Assembly: GCA_030533445.1 (NCBI GenBank)
Contig: JARPUW010000553.1
Span: forward strand, 744,001-808,000
Length of the DNA: 64,000 nt
From: Cyprinodon diabolis
Taxonomy: Eukaryota > Chordata > Actinopteri > Cyprinodontiformes > Cyprinodontidae
Reading direction: 5' to 3'
Under the pieces are notes generated by a model. The model had not been told where the DNA came from. It saw nothing but the letters and a program-made list of their open reading frames with translations, and did no database searches. Below, piece after piece: positions 11,601 to 23,482 of the stretch. Each line of letters begins with the position of its first letter. Within the stretch, counting starts at the first letter, position 1. Position numbers and translations under genes: made by a program.

Positions 11601-13337
11601 TGGAACCTTGAGCTGCTGGTGCTTCTGGAACCTTGAGCTGCTGGAGCCTTGAGCTTCTGGAACCTTGAGCTGCTGGAGCCTTGAGCTGCTGGTGCTTCTG
11701 GAACCTTGAGCTGCTGGAACCTTGAGCTGCTGGAACCTTGAGCTGCTGGAACATTGAGCTGCTGGAACTTTGAGCATCTGGAGCCTTGAGCATCTGGAGC
11801 CTTGAGCTGCTGGAACCTTGAGCTTCTGGAACCTTGAGCTGCTGGTGCATCTGGAACCTTGAGCATCTGGAGCCTTGAGCTTCTGGAACCTTGAGCTGCT
11901 GGAGCCTTGAGCTGCTGGTGCTTCTGGAACCTTGAGCTGCTGGAACCTTGAGCTGCTGGTGCTTCTGGAACCTTGAGCTGCTGGAACCTTGAGCTGCTGG
12001 TGCTTCTGGAACCTTGAGCATCTGGAGCATTGAGCTTCTGGAACCTTGAGCTGCTGGAGCCTTGAGCTGCTGGTGCTTCTGGAACCTTGAGCTGCTGGAG
12101 CCTTGAGCTGCTGGAACATTGAGCTGCTGGTGCTTCTGGAGCCTTGAGCTTCTGGAACCTTGAGCTGCTGGAACCTTGAGCTGCTGGTGCTTCTGGAACC
12201 TTGAGCATCTGGAGCCTTGAGCTTCTGGAACCTTGAGCTGCTGGTGCTTCTGGAACCTTGAGCTGCTGGAACCTTGAGCTGCTGGAACCTTGAGCTGCTG
12301 GAACCTTGAGCTGCTGGTGCTTCTGGAACCTTAAGCTGCTGGAACCTTGAGCTGCTGGTGCTTCTGGAACCTTGAGCTGCTGGAACCTTGAGCTGCTGGT
12401 GGTTCTGGAACCTTGAGCATCTGGAGCCTTGAGCTTCTGGAACCTTGAGCTGCTGGAGCCTTGAGCTGCTGGTGCTTCTGGAACCTTGAGCTGCTGGAAC
12501 CTTGAGCTGCTGGAACCTTGAGCTGCTGGAACCTTGAGCTTCTGGAACTTTGAGCATCTGGAGCCTTGAGCATCTGGAGCCTTGAGCTGCTGGACCCTTG
12601 AGCTTCTGGAACCTTGAGCTGCTGGTGCATCTGGAACCTTGAACATCTGGAGCCTTGAGCTTCTGGAACCTTGAGCTGCTGGAGCCTTGAGCTGCAGGTG
12701 CTTCTGGAACCTTGAGCTGCTGGAACCTTGAGCTGCTGCAGCCTTGAGCTGCTGGTGCTTCTGGAACCTTGAGCTGCTGGAACCTTGAGCTTCTGGAACC
12801 TCTAGCTTCTGGAGCCTTGAGCTGCTGTAACCCTGAGCTGCTGGAACCTTGAGCTGCTGGTGCTGCTGGAACCTTGAGCTGCTGGAACCTTGAGCTGCTG
12901 GTGCTTCTGGAACCTTCAGCTGCTGGAACCTTGAGCTGCTGGAACCTTGAGCTGCTGTTGCTTCTGGAACCTTGAGCATCTGGAGCCTTGAGCTGCTGGA
13001 ACCTTGAGCTGCTGGAGCCTTGAGCTGCTGGAACCTTGAGCTGCTGGTGCTTCTGGAACCTTGAGCTGCTGGAACCTTGAGCTGCTGGTGCTTCTGGAAC
13101 CTTGAGCTGCTGGAACCTTGAGCTGCTGGAACCTTGAGCTGCTGGTGCTTCTGGAACCTTGAGCATCTGGAGCCTTGAGCTTCTGGAACCTTGAGCTGCT
13201 GGAGCCTTGAGCTTCTGGAACCTTGAGCTGCTGGTGCTTCTGGAACCTTGAGCTGCTGGAACCTTGAGCTGCTGGTGCTTCTGGAACCTTGAGCTGCTGG
13301 AACCTTGAGCTGCTGGTGCTTCTGGAACCTTGAGCAT
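8610..13337 (-). other. Longest open reading frame; probably not a gene
   Basis: The minus strand is open here for 1,575 codons, starting at ATG in a GCATGT variant unit and ending at a TAG made by a CTACT unit. The translation is only the repeat peptide, rotations of QQLKVPAAQGSSSSRF with small changes. There is no signal peptide, no non-repeat domain and no unique start or end. It crosses the A1-B1 boundary, and comparable frames (1,543 codons at 47408-52039, 1,461 at 35669-40054, 1,454 at 1612-5976) overlap others in different frames. All this is expected from a unit without stops on this strand. It could be one exon of a very long repeat protein whose ends lie outside the window, but nothing here supports that over chance. 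Confidence 0.12.
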
Positions 13338-16194
13338 GTGGAGCCTTGAGCTACTGGAACCTTGAGCTGCTGGTGCTTCTGGAACCTTGAGCTGCTGGAA
13401 CCTTGAGCTGCTGGAACGTTGAGCTGCTGGTGCTTCTGGAACCTTGAGAATCTGGAGCCTTGAGCTTCTGGAACCTTGGGCTGCTGGAGCCTTAAGCTGC
13501 TGTCGCTTCTGGAACCTTGAGCTGCTGGAACCTTGAGCTGCTGGAACCTTGAGCTGCTGGTGCTTCTGGAACCTTGAGCTGCTGGAACCTTGAGCTGCTG
13601 GTGCTTCTGGAACCTTGAGCTGCTGGAACCTTGAGCTGCTGGTGCTTCTGGAACCTTGAGCTGCTGGAGCCTTGAGCTTCTGGAACCTTGAGCTGCTGGA
13701 GCCTTGAGCTGCTGGTGCTTTTGGAACCTTGAGCTGCTGGAACCTTGAGCTGCTGGAACCTTGAGCTGCTGGAACTTTGAGAATCTGGAGCCTTGAGCAT
13801 CTGGAGCCTTGAGCTGCTGGACCCTTGAGCTTCTGGAACCTTGAGCTGCTGGTGCATCTGGAACCTTGAACATCTGGAGCCTTGAGCTTCTGGAACCTTG
13901 AGCTGCTGGAGCCTTGAGCTGCTGGTGCTTCTGGAACCTTGAGCTGCTGGAACCTTGAGCTGCTGCAGCCTTGAGCTGCTGGTGCTTCTGGAACCTTGAG
14001 CTGCTGGAACCTTGAGCTTCTGGAACCTCTAGCTTCTGGAGCCTTGAGCTGCTGTAACCCTGAGCTGCTGGAACCTTGAGCTGCTGGTGCTGCTGGAACC
14101 TTGAGCTGCTGGAACCTTGAGCTGCTGGTGCTTCTGGAACCTTCAGCTGCTGGAACCTTGAGCTGCTGGAACCTTGAGCTGCTGGTGCTTCTGGAACCTT
14201 GAGCATCTGGAGCCTTGAGCTGCTGGAACCTTGAGCTGCTGGAGCCTTGAGCTGCAGGTGCTTCTGGAACCTTGAGCTGCTGGTGCTTCTGGAACCTTGA
14301 GCTGCTGGAACCTTGAGCTGCTGGTGCTTCTGGAACCTTGAGCTGCTGGAACCTTGAGCTGCTGGTGCTTCTGGAACCTTGAGCATGTGGAGCCTTGAGC
14401 TACTGGAACCTTGAGCTGCTGGTGCTTCTGGAACCTTGAGCTGCTGGAACCTTGAGCTGCTGGTGCTTCTGGAACCTTGAGCTGCTGGAACCTTGAGCTG
14501 CTGGTGCTTCTGGAACCTTGAGCTGCTGGAGCCTTGAGCTGCTGGTGGTTCTGGAACCTTGAGCATCTGGAGCCTTGAGCTTCTGGAACCTTGAGCTGCT
14601 GGAGCCTTGAGCTGCTGGTGCTTCTGGAACCTTGAGCTGCTGGAACCTTGAGCTGCTGGAACCTTGAGCTGCTGGAACTTTGAGAATCTGGAGCCTTGAG
14701 CATCTGGAGCCTTGAGCTGCTGGTGCTTCTGGAACCTTGAGCTGCTGGAACCTTGAGCTGCTGGTGCTTCTGGAACCTTGAGCTGCTGGAACCTTGAGCT
14801 GCTGGTGGTTCTGGAACCTTGAGCATCTGGAGCCTTGAGCTGCTGGAGCCTTGAGCTGCTGGTGCTTCTGGAACTTTGAACTGCTGGAACCTTGAGCTGC
14901 TGCAGCCTTGAGCTGCTGGTGCTTCTGGAACATTGAGCTGCTGGAACCTTGAGCTTCTGGAACCTCTAGCTTCTGGAGCCTTGAGCTGCTGTAACCCTGA
15001 GCTGCTGGAACCTTGAGCTGCTGGTGCTGCTGGAACCTTGAGCTGCTGGAACCTTGAGCTGCTGGTGCTTCTGGAACCTTCAGCTGCTGGAACCTTGAGC
15101 TGCTGGAACCTTGAGCTGCTGGTGCTTCTGGAACCTTGAGCATCTGGAGCCTTGAGCTGCTGGAACCTTGAGCTGCTGGAACCTTGAGCTGCTGGTGCTT
15201 CTGGAACCTTGAGCTGCTGGAGCCTTGAGCTGCTGGAACTTTGAGCTGCTGGAGCCTTGAGCTGCTGGAACCTTGAGCTGCTGGTGCTTCTGGAACCTTG
15301 AGCTGCTGGAGCCTTGAGCTGCTGGAACTTTGAGCTGCTGGAGCCTTGAGCTGCTGGAACCTTGAGCTGCTGGTGCTTCTGGAACCTTGAGCTGCTGGAA
15401 CTTTGAGCTGCTGGAGCCTTGAGCTGCTGGAACCTTGAGCTGCTGGTGCTTCTGGAACCTTGAGCTGCTGGAACCTTGAGCTGCTGGAACCTTGAGCTGC
15501 TGGAAGCTTGAGCTGCTGGTGCTTCTGGAACCTTGAGCTGCTGGAACCTTGAGCTGCTGGTGCTTCTGGAACCTTGAGCATCTGGAGCCTTGAGCTTCTG
15601 GAACCTTGAGCTGCTGGTGCTTCTGGAACCTTGAGCTGCTGGAACCTTGAGCTGCTGGTGCTTCAGGAACCTTGAGCATCTGGAGCCTTGAGCTTCTGGA
15701 ACCTTGAGCTGCTGGTGCTTCTGGAACCTTGAGCTGCTGGAGCCTTGAGCTGCTGGAACCTTGAGCTGCTGGTGCTTCTGGAACCTTGAGCTGCTGGAAC
15801 CTTGAGCTGCTGGTGCTTCTGGAACCTTGAGCTGCTGGAACCTTGAGCAGCTGGTGGTTCTGGAACCTTGAGCATCTGGAGCCTATAGCTTCTGGAACCT
15901 TGAGCTGCTGGAGCCTTGAGCTGCTGGTGCTTCTGGAACCTTGAGCTGCTGGAACCTTGAGCTGCTGGAACCTTGAGCTGCTGGAACTTTGAGCATCTGG
16001 AGCCTTGAGCATCTGGAGCCTTGAGCTGCTGGACCCTTGAGCTTCTGGAACCTTGAGCTGCTGGTGCATCTGGAACCTTGAGCATCTGGAACCTTGAGCT
16101 GCTGGAACCTTGAGCTGCTGGAACCTTGAGCTGCTGGTGCTTCTGGAACCTTGAGCATCTGGAGCCTTGAGCTTCTGGAACCTTGAGCTGCTGG
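9396..16194. repeat. Higher-order block B1 (6.8 kb)
   Basis: B1 matches B2 and B3. The offset to B2 starts at 27,059, becomes 27,075 near 12135 (one 16-base unit fewer in B1), 27,050 near 13720 (one 25-base unit present only in B1), and 27,082 near 15400 (a 32-base doublet fewer in B1). Markers shared by all B copies are TTAAG at 9557, an AAGCTT (HindIII) variant at 15504, cassettes with GTAACCC at 12827, 14054 and 14991, and TATAG near 15883. At two sites B1 has the canonical base (13344 and 14864) while B2 and B3 share a substitution. B1 is followed by D, whereas B2 and B3 are followed directly by C. Confidence 0.85.
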
Positions 16195-19100
16195 TGCTTC
16201 TGGAACCTTGAGCTGCTGGAACCTTGAGCTGCTGGTGCTTCTGGAACCTTGAGCATCTGGAGCCTTGAGCTTCTGGAACCTTGAGCTGCTGGAACCTTGA
16301 GCTGCTGGTGCTTCTGGAACCTTGAGCATGTGGAGCCTTGAGCTACTGGAACCTTGAGCTGCTGGTGCTTCTGGAACCTTGAGCTGCTGGAACTTTGAGC
16401 TGCTGGAACCTTGAGCTGCTGGTGCTTCTGGAACCTTGAGAATCTGGAGCCTTGAGCTTCTGGAACCTTGGGCTGCTGGAGCCTTGAGCTGCTGGCGCTT
16501 CTGGAACCTTGAGCTGCTGGAACCTTGAGCTGCTGGAACCTTGAGCTGCTGGTGCTTCTGGAACCTTGAGCTGCTGGAACCTTGAGCTGCTGGTGCTTCT
16601 GGAACCTTGAGCTGCTGGATCCTTGAGCTGCTGGTGGTTCTGGAACCTTGAGCATCTGGAGCCTTGAGCTTCTGGAACCTTGAGCTGCTGGAGCCTTGAG
16701 CTGCTGGTGCTTCTGGAACCTTGAGCTGCTGGAACCTTGAGCTGCTGGTGCTTCTGGAACCTTGAGCTGCTGGAACCTTGAGCTGCTGGTGGTTCTGGAA
16801 CCTTGAGCATCTGGAGCCTTGAGCTGCTGGAGCCTTGAGCTGCTGGTGCTTCTGGAACTTTGAACTGCTGGAACCTTGAGCTGCTGCAGCCTTGAGCTGC
16901 TGGTGCTTCTGGAACATTGAGCTGCTGGAACCTTGAGCTTCTGGAACCTCTAGCTTCTGGAGCCTTGAGCTGCTGTAACCCTGAGCTGCTGGAACCTTGA
17001 GCTGCTGGTGCTGCTGGAACCTTGAGCTGCTGGAACCTTGAGCTGCTGGAACCTTGAGCTGCTGGTGCTTCTGGAACCTTGAGCTGCTGGAGCCTTGAGC
17101 TGCTGGAACTTTGAGCTGCTGGAGCCTTGAGCTGCTGGAACCTTGAGCTGCTGGTGCTTCTGGAACCTTGAGCTGCTGGTGCTTCTGGAACCTTGAGCTG
17201 CTGGAACCTTGAGCTGCTGGAACCTTGAGCTGCTGGTGCTTCTGGAACCTTGAGCTTCTGGAGCCTTGAGCTTCTGGAACCTTGAGCTGCTGGAGCCTTA
17301 AGCTGCTGGTGCTGCTGGAACCTTGAGCTGCTGGAACCTTGAGCTGCTGGTGCTTCTGGAACCTTGAGCTGCTGGAACCTTGAGCTGCTGGTGCTTCTGG
17401 AACCTTGAGCATCTGGAGCCTTGAGCTTCTGGAACCTTGAGCTGCTGGTGCTTCTGGAACCTTGAGCTGCTGGAACCTTGAGCTGCTGGTGCTTCAGGAA
17501 CTTTGAGCATCTGGAGCCTTGAGCTTCTGGAACCTTGAGCTGCTGGTGCTTCTGGAACCTTGAGCTGTTGGAACCTTGAGCTGCTGGTGCTTCTGGAACC
17601 TTGAGCTGCTGGAACCTTGAGCTGCTGGTGGTTCTGGAACCTTGAACATCTGGAGCCTATAGCTTCTGGGACCTTGAGCTGCTGGAGCCTTGAGCTGCAG
17701 GTGCTTCTGGAACCTTGAGCTGCTGGAACTTTGAGCTGCTGGAACCTTGAGCTGCTGGAACCTTGAGCTGCTGGAACTTTGAGCATCTGGAGCCTTGAGC
17801 TGCTGGACCCTTGAGCTTCTGGAACCTTGAGCTGCTGGTGCATCTGGAACCTTGAGCATCTGGAACCTTGAGCTGCTGGAACCTTGAGCTGCTGGAACCT
17901 TGAGTTGCTGGTGCTTCTGGAACCTTGAGCATCTGGAGCCTTGAGCTTCTGGAACCTTGAGCTGCTGGTGCTTCTGGAACCTTGAGCATCTGGAGCCTTG
18001 AGCTTCTGGAACCTTGATCTGCTGGAACCTTGAGCTGCTGGTGCTTCTGGAACCTTGAGCATGTGGATCCTTGAGCTACTGGAACCTTGAGCTGCTGGTG
18101 CTTCTGGAACCTTGAGCTGCTGGAACCTTGAGCTGCTGGTGCTTCTGGAACCTTGAGAATCTGGAGCCTTGAGCTTCTGAAACCTTGGGCTGCTGGAGCC
18201 TTGAGCTGCTGGCGCTTCTGGAACCTTGAGCTGCTGGAACCTTGAGCTGCTGGAACCTTGAGCTGCTGGTGCTTCTGGAACCTTGAGCTGCTGGAACCTT
18301 GAGCTGCTGGTGCTTCTGGAACCTTGAGCTGCTGGAACCTTGAGCTGCTGGTGGTTCTGGAACCTTGAGCATCTGGAGCCTTGAGCTTCTGGAACCTTGA
18401 GCTGCTGGAGCCTTGAGCTGCTGGTGCTTCTGGAACCTTGAGCTGCTGGAACCTTGAGCTGCTGGAACATTGAGCTGCTGGAACTTTGAGCATCTGGAGC
18501 CTTGAGCTTCTGGAGCCTTGAGCTTCTGGAACCTTGAGCTGCTGGAGCCTTGAGCTGCTGGTGCTTCTGGAACTTTGAGCTGCTGGAACCTTGAGCTGCT
18601 GCAGCCTTGAGCTGCTGGTGCTTCTGGAACATTGAGCTGCTGGAACCTTGAGCTTCTGGAACCTCTGGCTTCTGGAGCCTTGAGCTGCTTTAACCCTGAG
18701 CTGCTGGAACCTTGAGCTGCTGGTGCTTCTGGAACCTTGAGCTGCTGGAACCTTGAGCTGCTGGAACCTTGAGCTGCTGGAACATTGAGCTGCTGGAACT
18801 TTGAGCATCTGGAGCCTTGAGCATCTGGAGCCTTGAGCTGCTGGAACCTTGAGCTTCTGGAACCTTGAGCTGCTGGTGCATCTGGAACCTTGAGCTTCTG
18901 GAACCTTGAGCTGCTGGAACCTTGAGCTGCTGGAACCTTGAGTTGCTGGTGCTTCTGGAACCTTGAGCATCTGGTGCTTCTGGAACCTTGAGCTGCTGGA
19001 ACCTTGAGCTGCTGGTGCTTCTGGAACCTTGAGCATCTGGAGCCTTGAGCTTCTGGAACCTTGAGCTGCTGGAACCTTGAGCTGCTGGTGCTTCTGGAAC

Positions 19101-21415
19101 CTTGAGCATGTGGATCCTTGAGCTACTGGAACCTTGAGCTGCTGGTGCTTCTGGAACCTTGAGCTGCTGGAACCTTGAGCTGCTGGAACCTTGAGCTGCT
19201 GGTGCTTCTGGAACCTTGAGAATCTGGAGCCTTGAGCTTCTGAAACCTTGGGCTGCTGGAGCCTTGAGCTGCTGGCGCTTCTGGAACCTTGAGCTGCTGG
19301 AACCTTGAGCTGCTGGAACCTTGAGCTGCTGGTGCTTCTGGAACCTTGAGCTGCTGGAACCTTGAGCTGCTGGTGCTTCTGGAACCTTGAGCTGCTGGAA
19401 CCTTGAGCTGCTGGAACCTTGAGCTGCTGGTGCTGCTGGAACCTTGAGCTGCTGGAACCTTGAGCTGCTGGTGGTTCTGGAACCTTGAGCTTCTGGAGCC
19501 TTGAGCTTCTGGAACCTTGAGCTGCTGGAGCCTTGAGCTGCTGGTGCTTCTGGAACCTTGAGCTGCTGGAACATTGAGCTGCTGGAACTTTGAGCATCTG
19601 GAGCCTTGAGCTTCTGGAGCCTTGAGCTGCTGGAACCTTGAGCTTCTGGAACCTTGAGCTGCTGGTGCATCTGGAACCTTGAGCATCTGGAGCCTTGAGC
19701 TTCTGGAACCTTGAGCTGCTGGAGCCTTGAGCTGCTGGTGCTTCTGGAACTTTGAGCTGCTGGAACCTTGAGCTGCTGCAGCCTTGAGCTGCTGGTGCTT
19801 CTGGAACATTGAGCTGCTGGAACCTTGAGCTTCTGGAACCTCTAGCTTCTGGAGCCTTGAGCTGCTGTAACCCTGAGCTGCTGGAACCTTGAGCTGCTGG
19901 TGCTTCTGGAACCTTGAGCTGCTGGAACCTTGAGCTGCTGGAACCTTGAGCTGCTGGAACATTGAGCTGCTGGAACTTTGAGCATCTGGAGCCTTGAGCA
20001 TCTGGAGCCTTGAGTTGCTGGAACCTTGAGCTTCTGGAACCTTGAGCTGCTGGTGCATCTGGAACCTTGAGCATCTGGAGCCTTGAGCTTCTGGAACCTT
20101 GAGCTGCTGGAGCCTTGAGCTGCTGGTGCTTCTGGAACTTTGAGCTGCTGGAACCTTGAGCTGCTGCAGCCTTGAGCTGCTGGTGCTTCTGGAACATTGA
20201 GCTGCTGGAACCTTGAGCTTCTGGAACCTCTAGCTTCTGGAGCCTTGAGCTGCTGGAACCTTGAGCTGCTGGTGCTGCTGGAACCTTGAGCTGCTGGAAC
20301 CTTGAGCTGCTGGTGCTTCTGGAACCTTCAGCTGCTGGAACCTTGAGCTGCTGGAACCTTGAGCTGCTGGTGCTTCTGGAACCTTGAGCATCTGGAGCCT
20401 TGAGCTTCTGGAACCTTGAGCTGCTGGTGCTTCTGGAACCTTGAGCTGCTGGAGCCTTGAGCTGCCGTAACTTTGAGCTGCTGGAGCCTTGAGCTGCCGG
20501 AACTTTGAGCTGCTGGAGCCTTGAGCTGCTGGAACCTTGAGCTGCTGGTGCTTCTGGAACCTTGAGCTGCTGGAACCTTGAGCTGCTGGTGCTTATGGAA
20601 CCTTGAGCTGCTGGAACCTTGAGCTGCTGGAACCTTGAGCTGCTGGTGCTTCTGGAACCTTGAGCATCTGGAGCCTTGAGCTTCTGGAACCTTGAGCTGC
20701 TGGAGCCTTGAGCTGCTGGTGCTTCTGGAACCTTGAGCTGCTGGAACCTTGAGCTGCTGGTGCTTCTGGAACCTTGAGCTGCTGGTGCTTCTGGAACCTT
20801 GAGCATCTGGAGCCTTGAGCTTCTGGAACCTTGAGCTGCTGGTGCTTCTGGAACCTTGAGCTGCTGGAACCTTGAGCTGCTGGTGCTTCAGGAACCTTGA
20901 GCATCTGGAGCCTTGAGCTTCTGGAACCTTGAGCTGCTGGTGCTTCTGGAACCTTGAGCTGCTGGAGCCTTGAGCTGCTGGAACCTTGAGCTGCTGGTGC
21001 TTCTGGAACCTTGAGCTGCTGGAACCTTGAGCTGCTGGTGCTTCTGGAACCTTGAGCTGCTGGAGCCTTGAGCTGCTGGAACCTTGAGCTGCTGGAGCCT
21101 TGAGCTGCTGGAGCCTTGAGCTGCTGGTGCTTCTGGAACTTTGAGCTGCTGGAACCTTGAGCTGCTGGAGCCTTGAGCTTCTGGAACCTTGAGCTGCTGG
21201 AGCCTTGAGCTGCTGGTGCTTCTGGAACTTTGAGCTGCTGGAACCTTGAGCTGCTGGAACCTTGAGCTGCTGGTGCTTCTGGAACCTTGAGCTGCTGGAA
21301 CCTTGAGCTGCTGGTGCTTCTGGAACCTTGAGCTGCTGGAACCTTGAGCTGCTGGTGGTTCTGGAACCTTGAGCATCTGGAGCCTTGAGCTTCTGGAACC
21401 TTGAGCTGCTGGAGC

Positions 21416-23482
21416 CTTGAGCTGCTGGTGCTTCTGGAACCTTGAGCTGCTGGAACCTTGAGCTGCTGGAACATTGAGCTGCTGGAACTTTGAGCATCTG
21501 GAGCCTTGAGCTTCTGGAGCCTTGAGCTGCTGGAACCTTGAGCTTCTGGAACCTTGAGCTGCTGGTGCATCTGGAACCTTGAGCATCTGGAGCCTTGAGC
21601 TTCTGGAACCTTGAGCTGCTGGAGCCTTGAGCTGCTGGTGCTTCTGGAACTTTGAGCTGCTGGAACCTTGAGCTGCTGCAGCCTTGAGCTGCTGGTGCTT
21701 CTGGAACATTGAGCTGCTGGAACCTTGAGCTTCTGGAACCTCTGGCTTCTGGAGCCTTGAGCTGCTGTAACCCTGAGCTGCTGGAACCTTGAGCTGCTGG
21801 TGCTTCTGGAACCTTGAGCTGCTGGAACCTTGAGCTGCTGGAACCTTGAGCTGCTGGAACATTGAGCTGCTGGAACTTTGAGCATCTGGAGCCTTGAGCA
21901 TCTGGAGCCTTGAGCTGCTGGAACCTTGAGCTTCTGGAACCTTGAGCTGCTGGTGCATCTGGAACCTTGAGCTTCTGGAACCTTGAGCTGCTGGAACCTT
22001 GAGCTGCTGGAACCTTGAGTTGCTGGTGCTTCTGGAACCTTGAGCATCTGGAGCCTTGAGCTTCTGGAACCTTGAGCTGCTGGTGCTTCTGGAACCTTGA
22101 GCTGCTGGAACCTTGAGCTGCTGGTGCTTCTGGAACCTTGAGCATCTGGAGCCTTGAGCTTCTGGAACCTTGAGCTGCTGGAACATTGAGCTGCTGAAAC
22201 TTTGAGCATCTGGAGCCTTGAGCATCTGGAGCCTTGAGCTGCTGGAACCTTGAGCTTCTGGAACCTTGAGCTGCTGGTGCATCTGGAACCTTGAGCTTCT
22301 GGAACCTTGAGCTGCTGGAACCTTGAGCTGCTGGAACCTTGAGTTGCTGGTGCTTCTGGAACCTTGAGCTGCTGGAACCTTGAGCTGCTGGTGCTTCTGG
22401 AACCTTGAGCATCTGGAGCCTTGAGCTTCTGGAACCTTGAGCTGCTGGAACCTTGAGCTGCTGGTGCTTCTGGAACCTTGAGCATGTGGATCCTTGAGCT
22501 ACTGGAACCTTGAGCTGCTGGTGCTTCTGGAACCTTGAGCTGCTGGAACCTTGAGCTGCTGGAACCTTGAGCTGCTGGTGCTTCTGGAACCTTGAGAATC
22601 TGGAGCCTTGAGCTTCTGAAACCTTGGGCTGCTGGAGCCTTGAGCTGCTGGCGCTTCTGGAACCTTGAGCTGCTGGAACCTTGAGCTGCTGGTGCTTCTG
22701 GAACCTTGAGCTGCTGGAACCTTGAGCTGCTGGTGCTTCTGGAACCTTGAGCTGCTGGAACCTTGAGCTGCTGGAACCTTGAGCTGCTGGTGGTTCTGGA
22801 ACCTTGAGCATCCGGAGCCTTGAGCTTCTGGAACCTTGAGCTGCTGGAGCCTTGAGCTGCTGGTGCTTCTGGAACCTTGAGCTGCTGGAACCTTGAGCTG
22901 CTGGAACATTGAGCTGCTGGAACTTTGATCATCTGGAGCCTTGAGCTTCTGGAGCCTTGAGCTGCTGGAACCTTGAGCTTCTGGAACCTTGAGCTGCTGG
23001 TGCATCTGGAACCTTGAGCATCTGGAGCCTTGAGCTTCTGGAACCTTGAGCTGCTGGTGCTTCTGGAACCTTGAGCTGCTGGAACCTTGAGCTGCTGGTG
23101 CTTCTGGAACCTTGAGCATCTGGAGCCTTGAGCTTCTGGAACCTTGAGCTGCTGGAACATTGAGCTGCTGGAACTTTGAGCATCTGGAGCCTTGAGCATC
23201 TGGAGCCTTGAGCTGCTGGAACCTTGAGCTTCTGGAACCTTGAGCTGCTGGTGCATCTGGAACCTTGAGCTTCTGGAACCTTGAGCTGCTGGAACCTTGA
23301 GCTGCTGGAACCTTGAGTTGCTGGTGCTTCTGGAACCTTGAGCTGCTGGAACCTTGAGCTGCTGGTGCTTCTGGAACCTTGAGCATCTGGAGCCTTGAGC
23401 TTCTGGAACCTTGAGCTGCTGGAACCTTGAGCTGCTGGTGCTTCTGGAACCTTGAGCATGTGGATCCTTGAGCTACTGGAAC
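21416..23482. repeat. 2,067-base tandem duplication in D, left copy
   Basis: Markers repeat at an offset of exactly 2,067 bases: CCTCTGGCTTCT (TCTGG at 21741 and 23808), GTAACCC (21767 and 23834) and GTGGATCC (22482 and 24549; 23456 and 25523). Inside the copy there is a second period of 974 bases (22482 to 23456), so about half of each copy resembles the other half. The left edge is where AGCC in this copy meets AACC in the other. Confidence 0.85.

Noticed and set aside
8610..13337. Long minus-strand reading frames (up to 1,575 codons) as real repeat-protein genes
   Set aside because: Openness follows from the unit sequence in every frame. Frames overlap each other, cross block edges, begin and end in ordinary variant units, and contain no non-repeat domain.
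15881..15889. CCTATAGCT as a TATA-like promoter element (also near 42965 and 54950)
   Set aside because: It is a two-base variant of CCTTGAGCT inside an ordinary unit, once per B block, with no other promoter feature.
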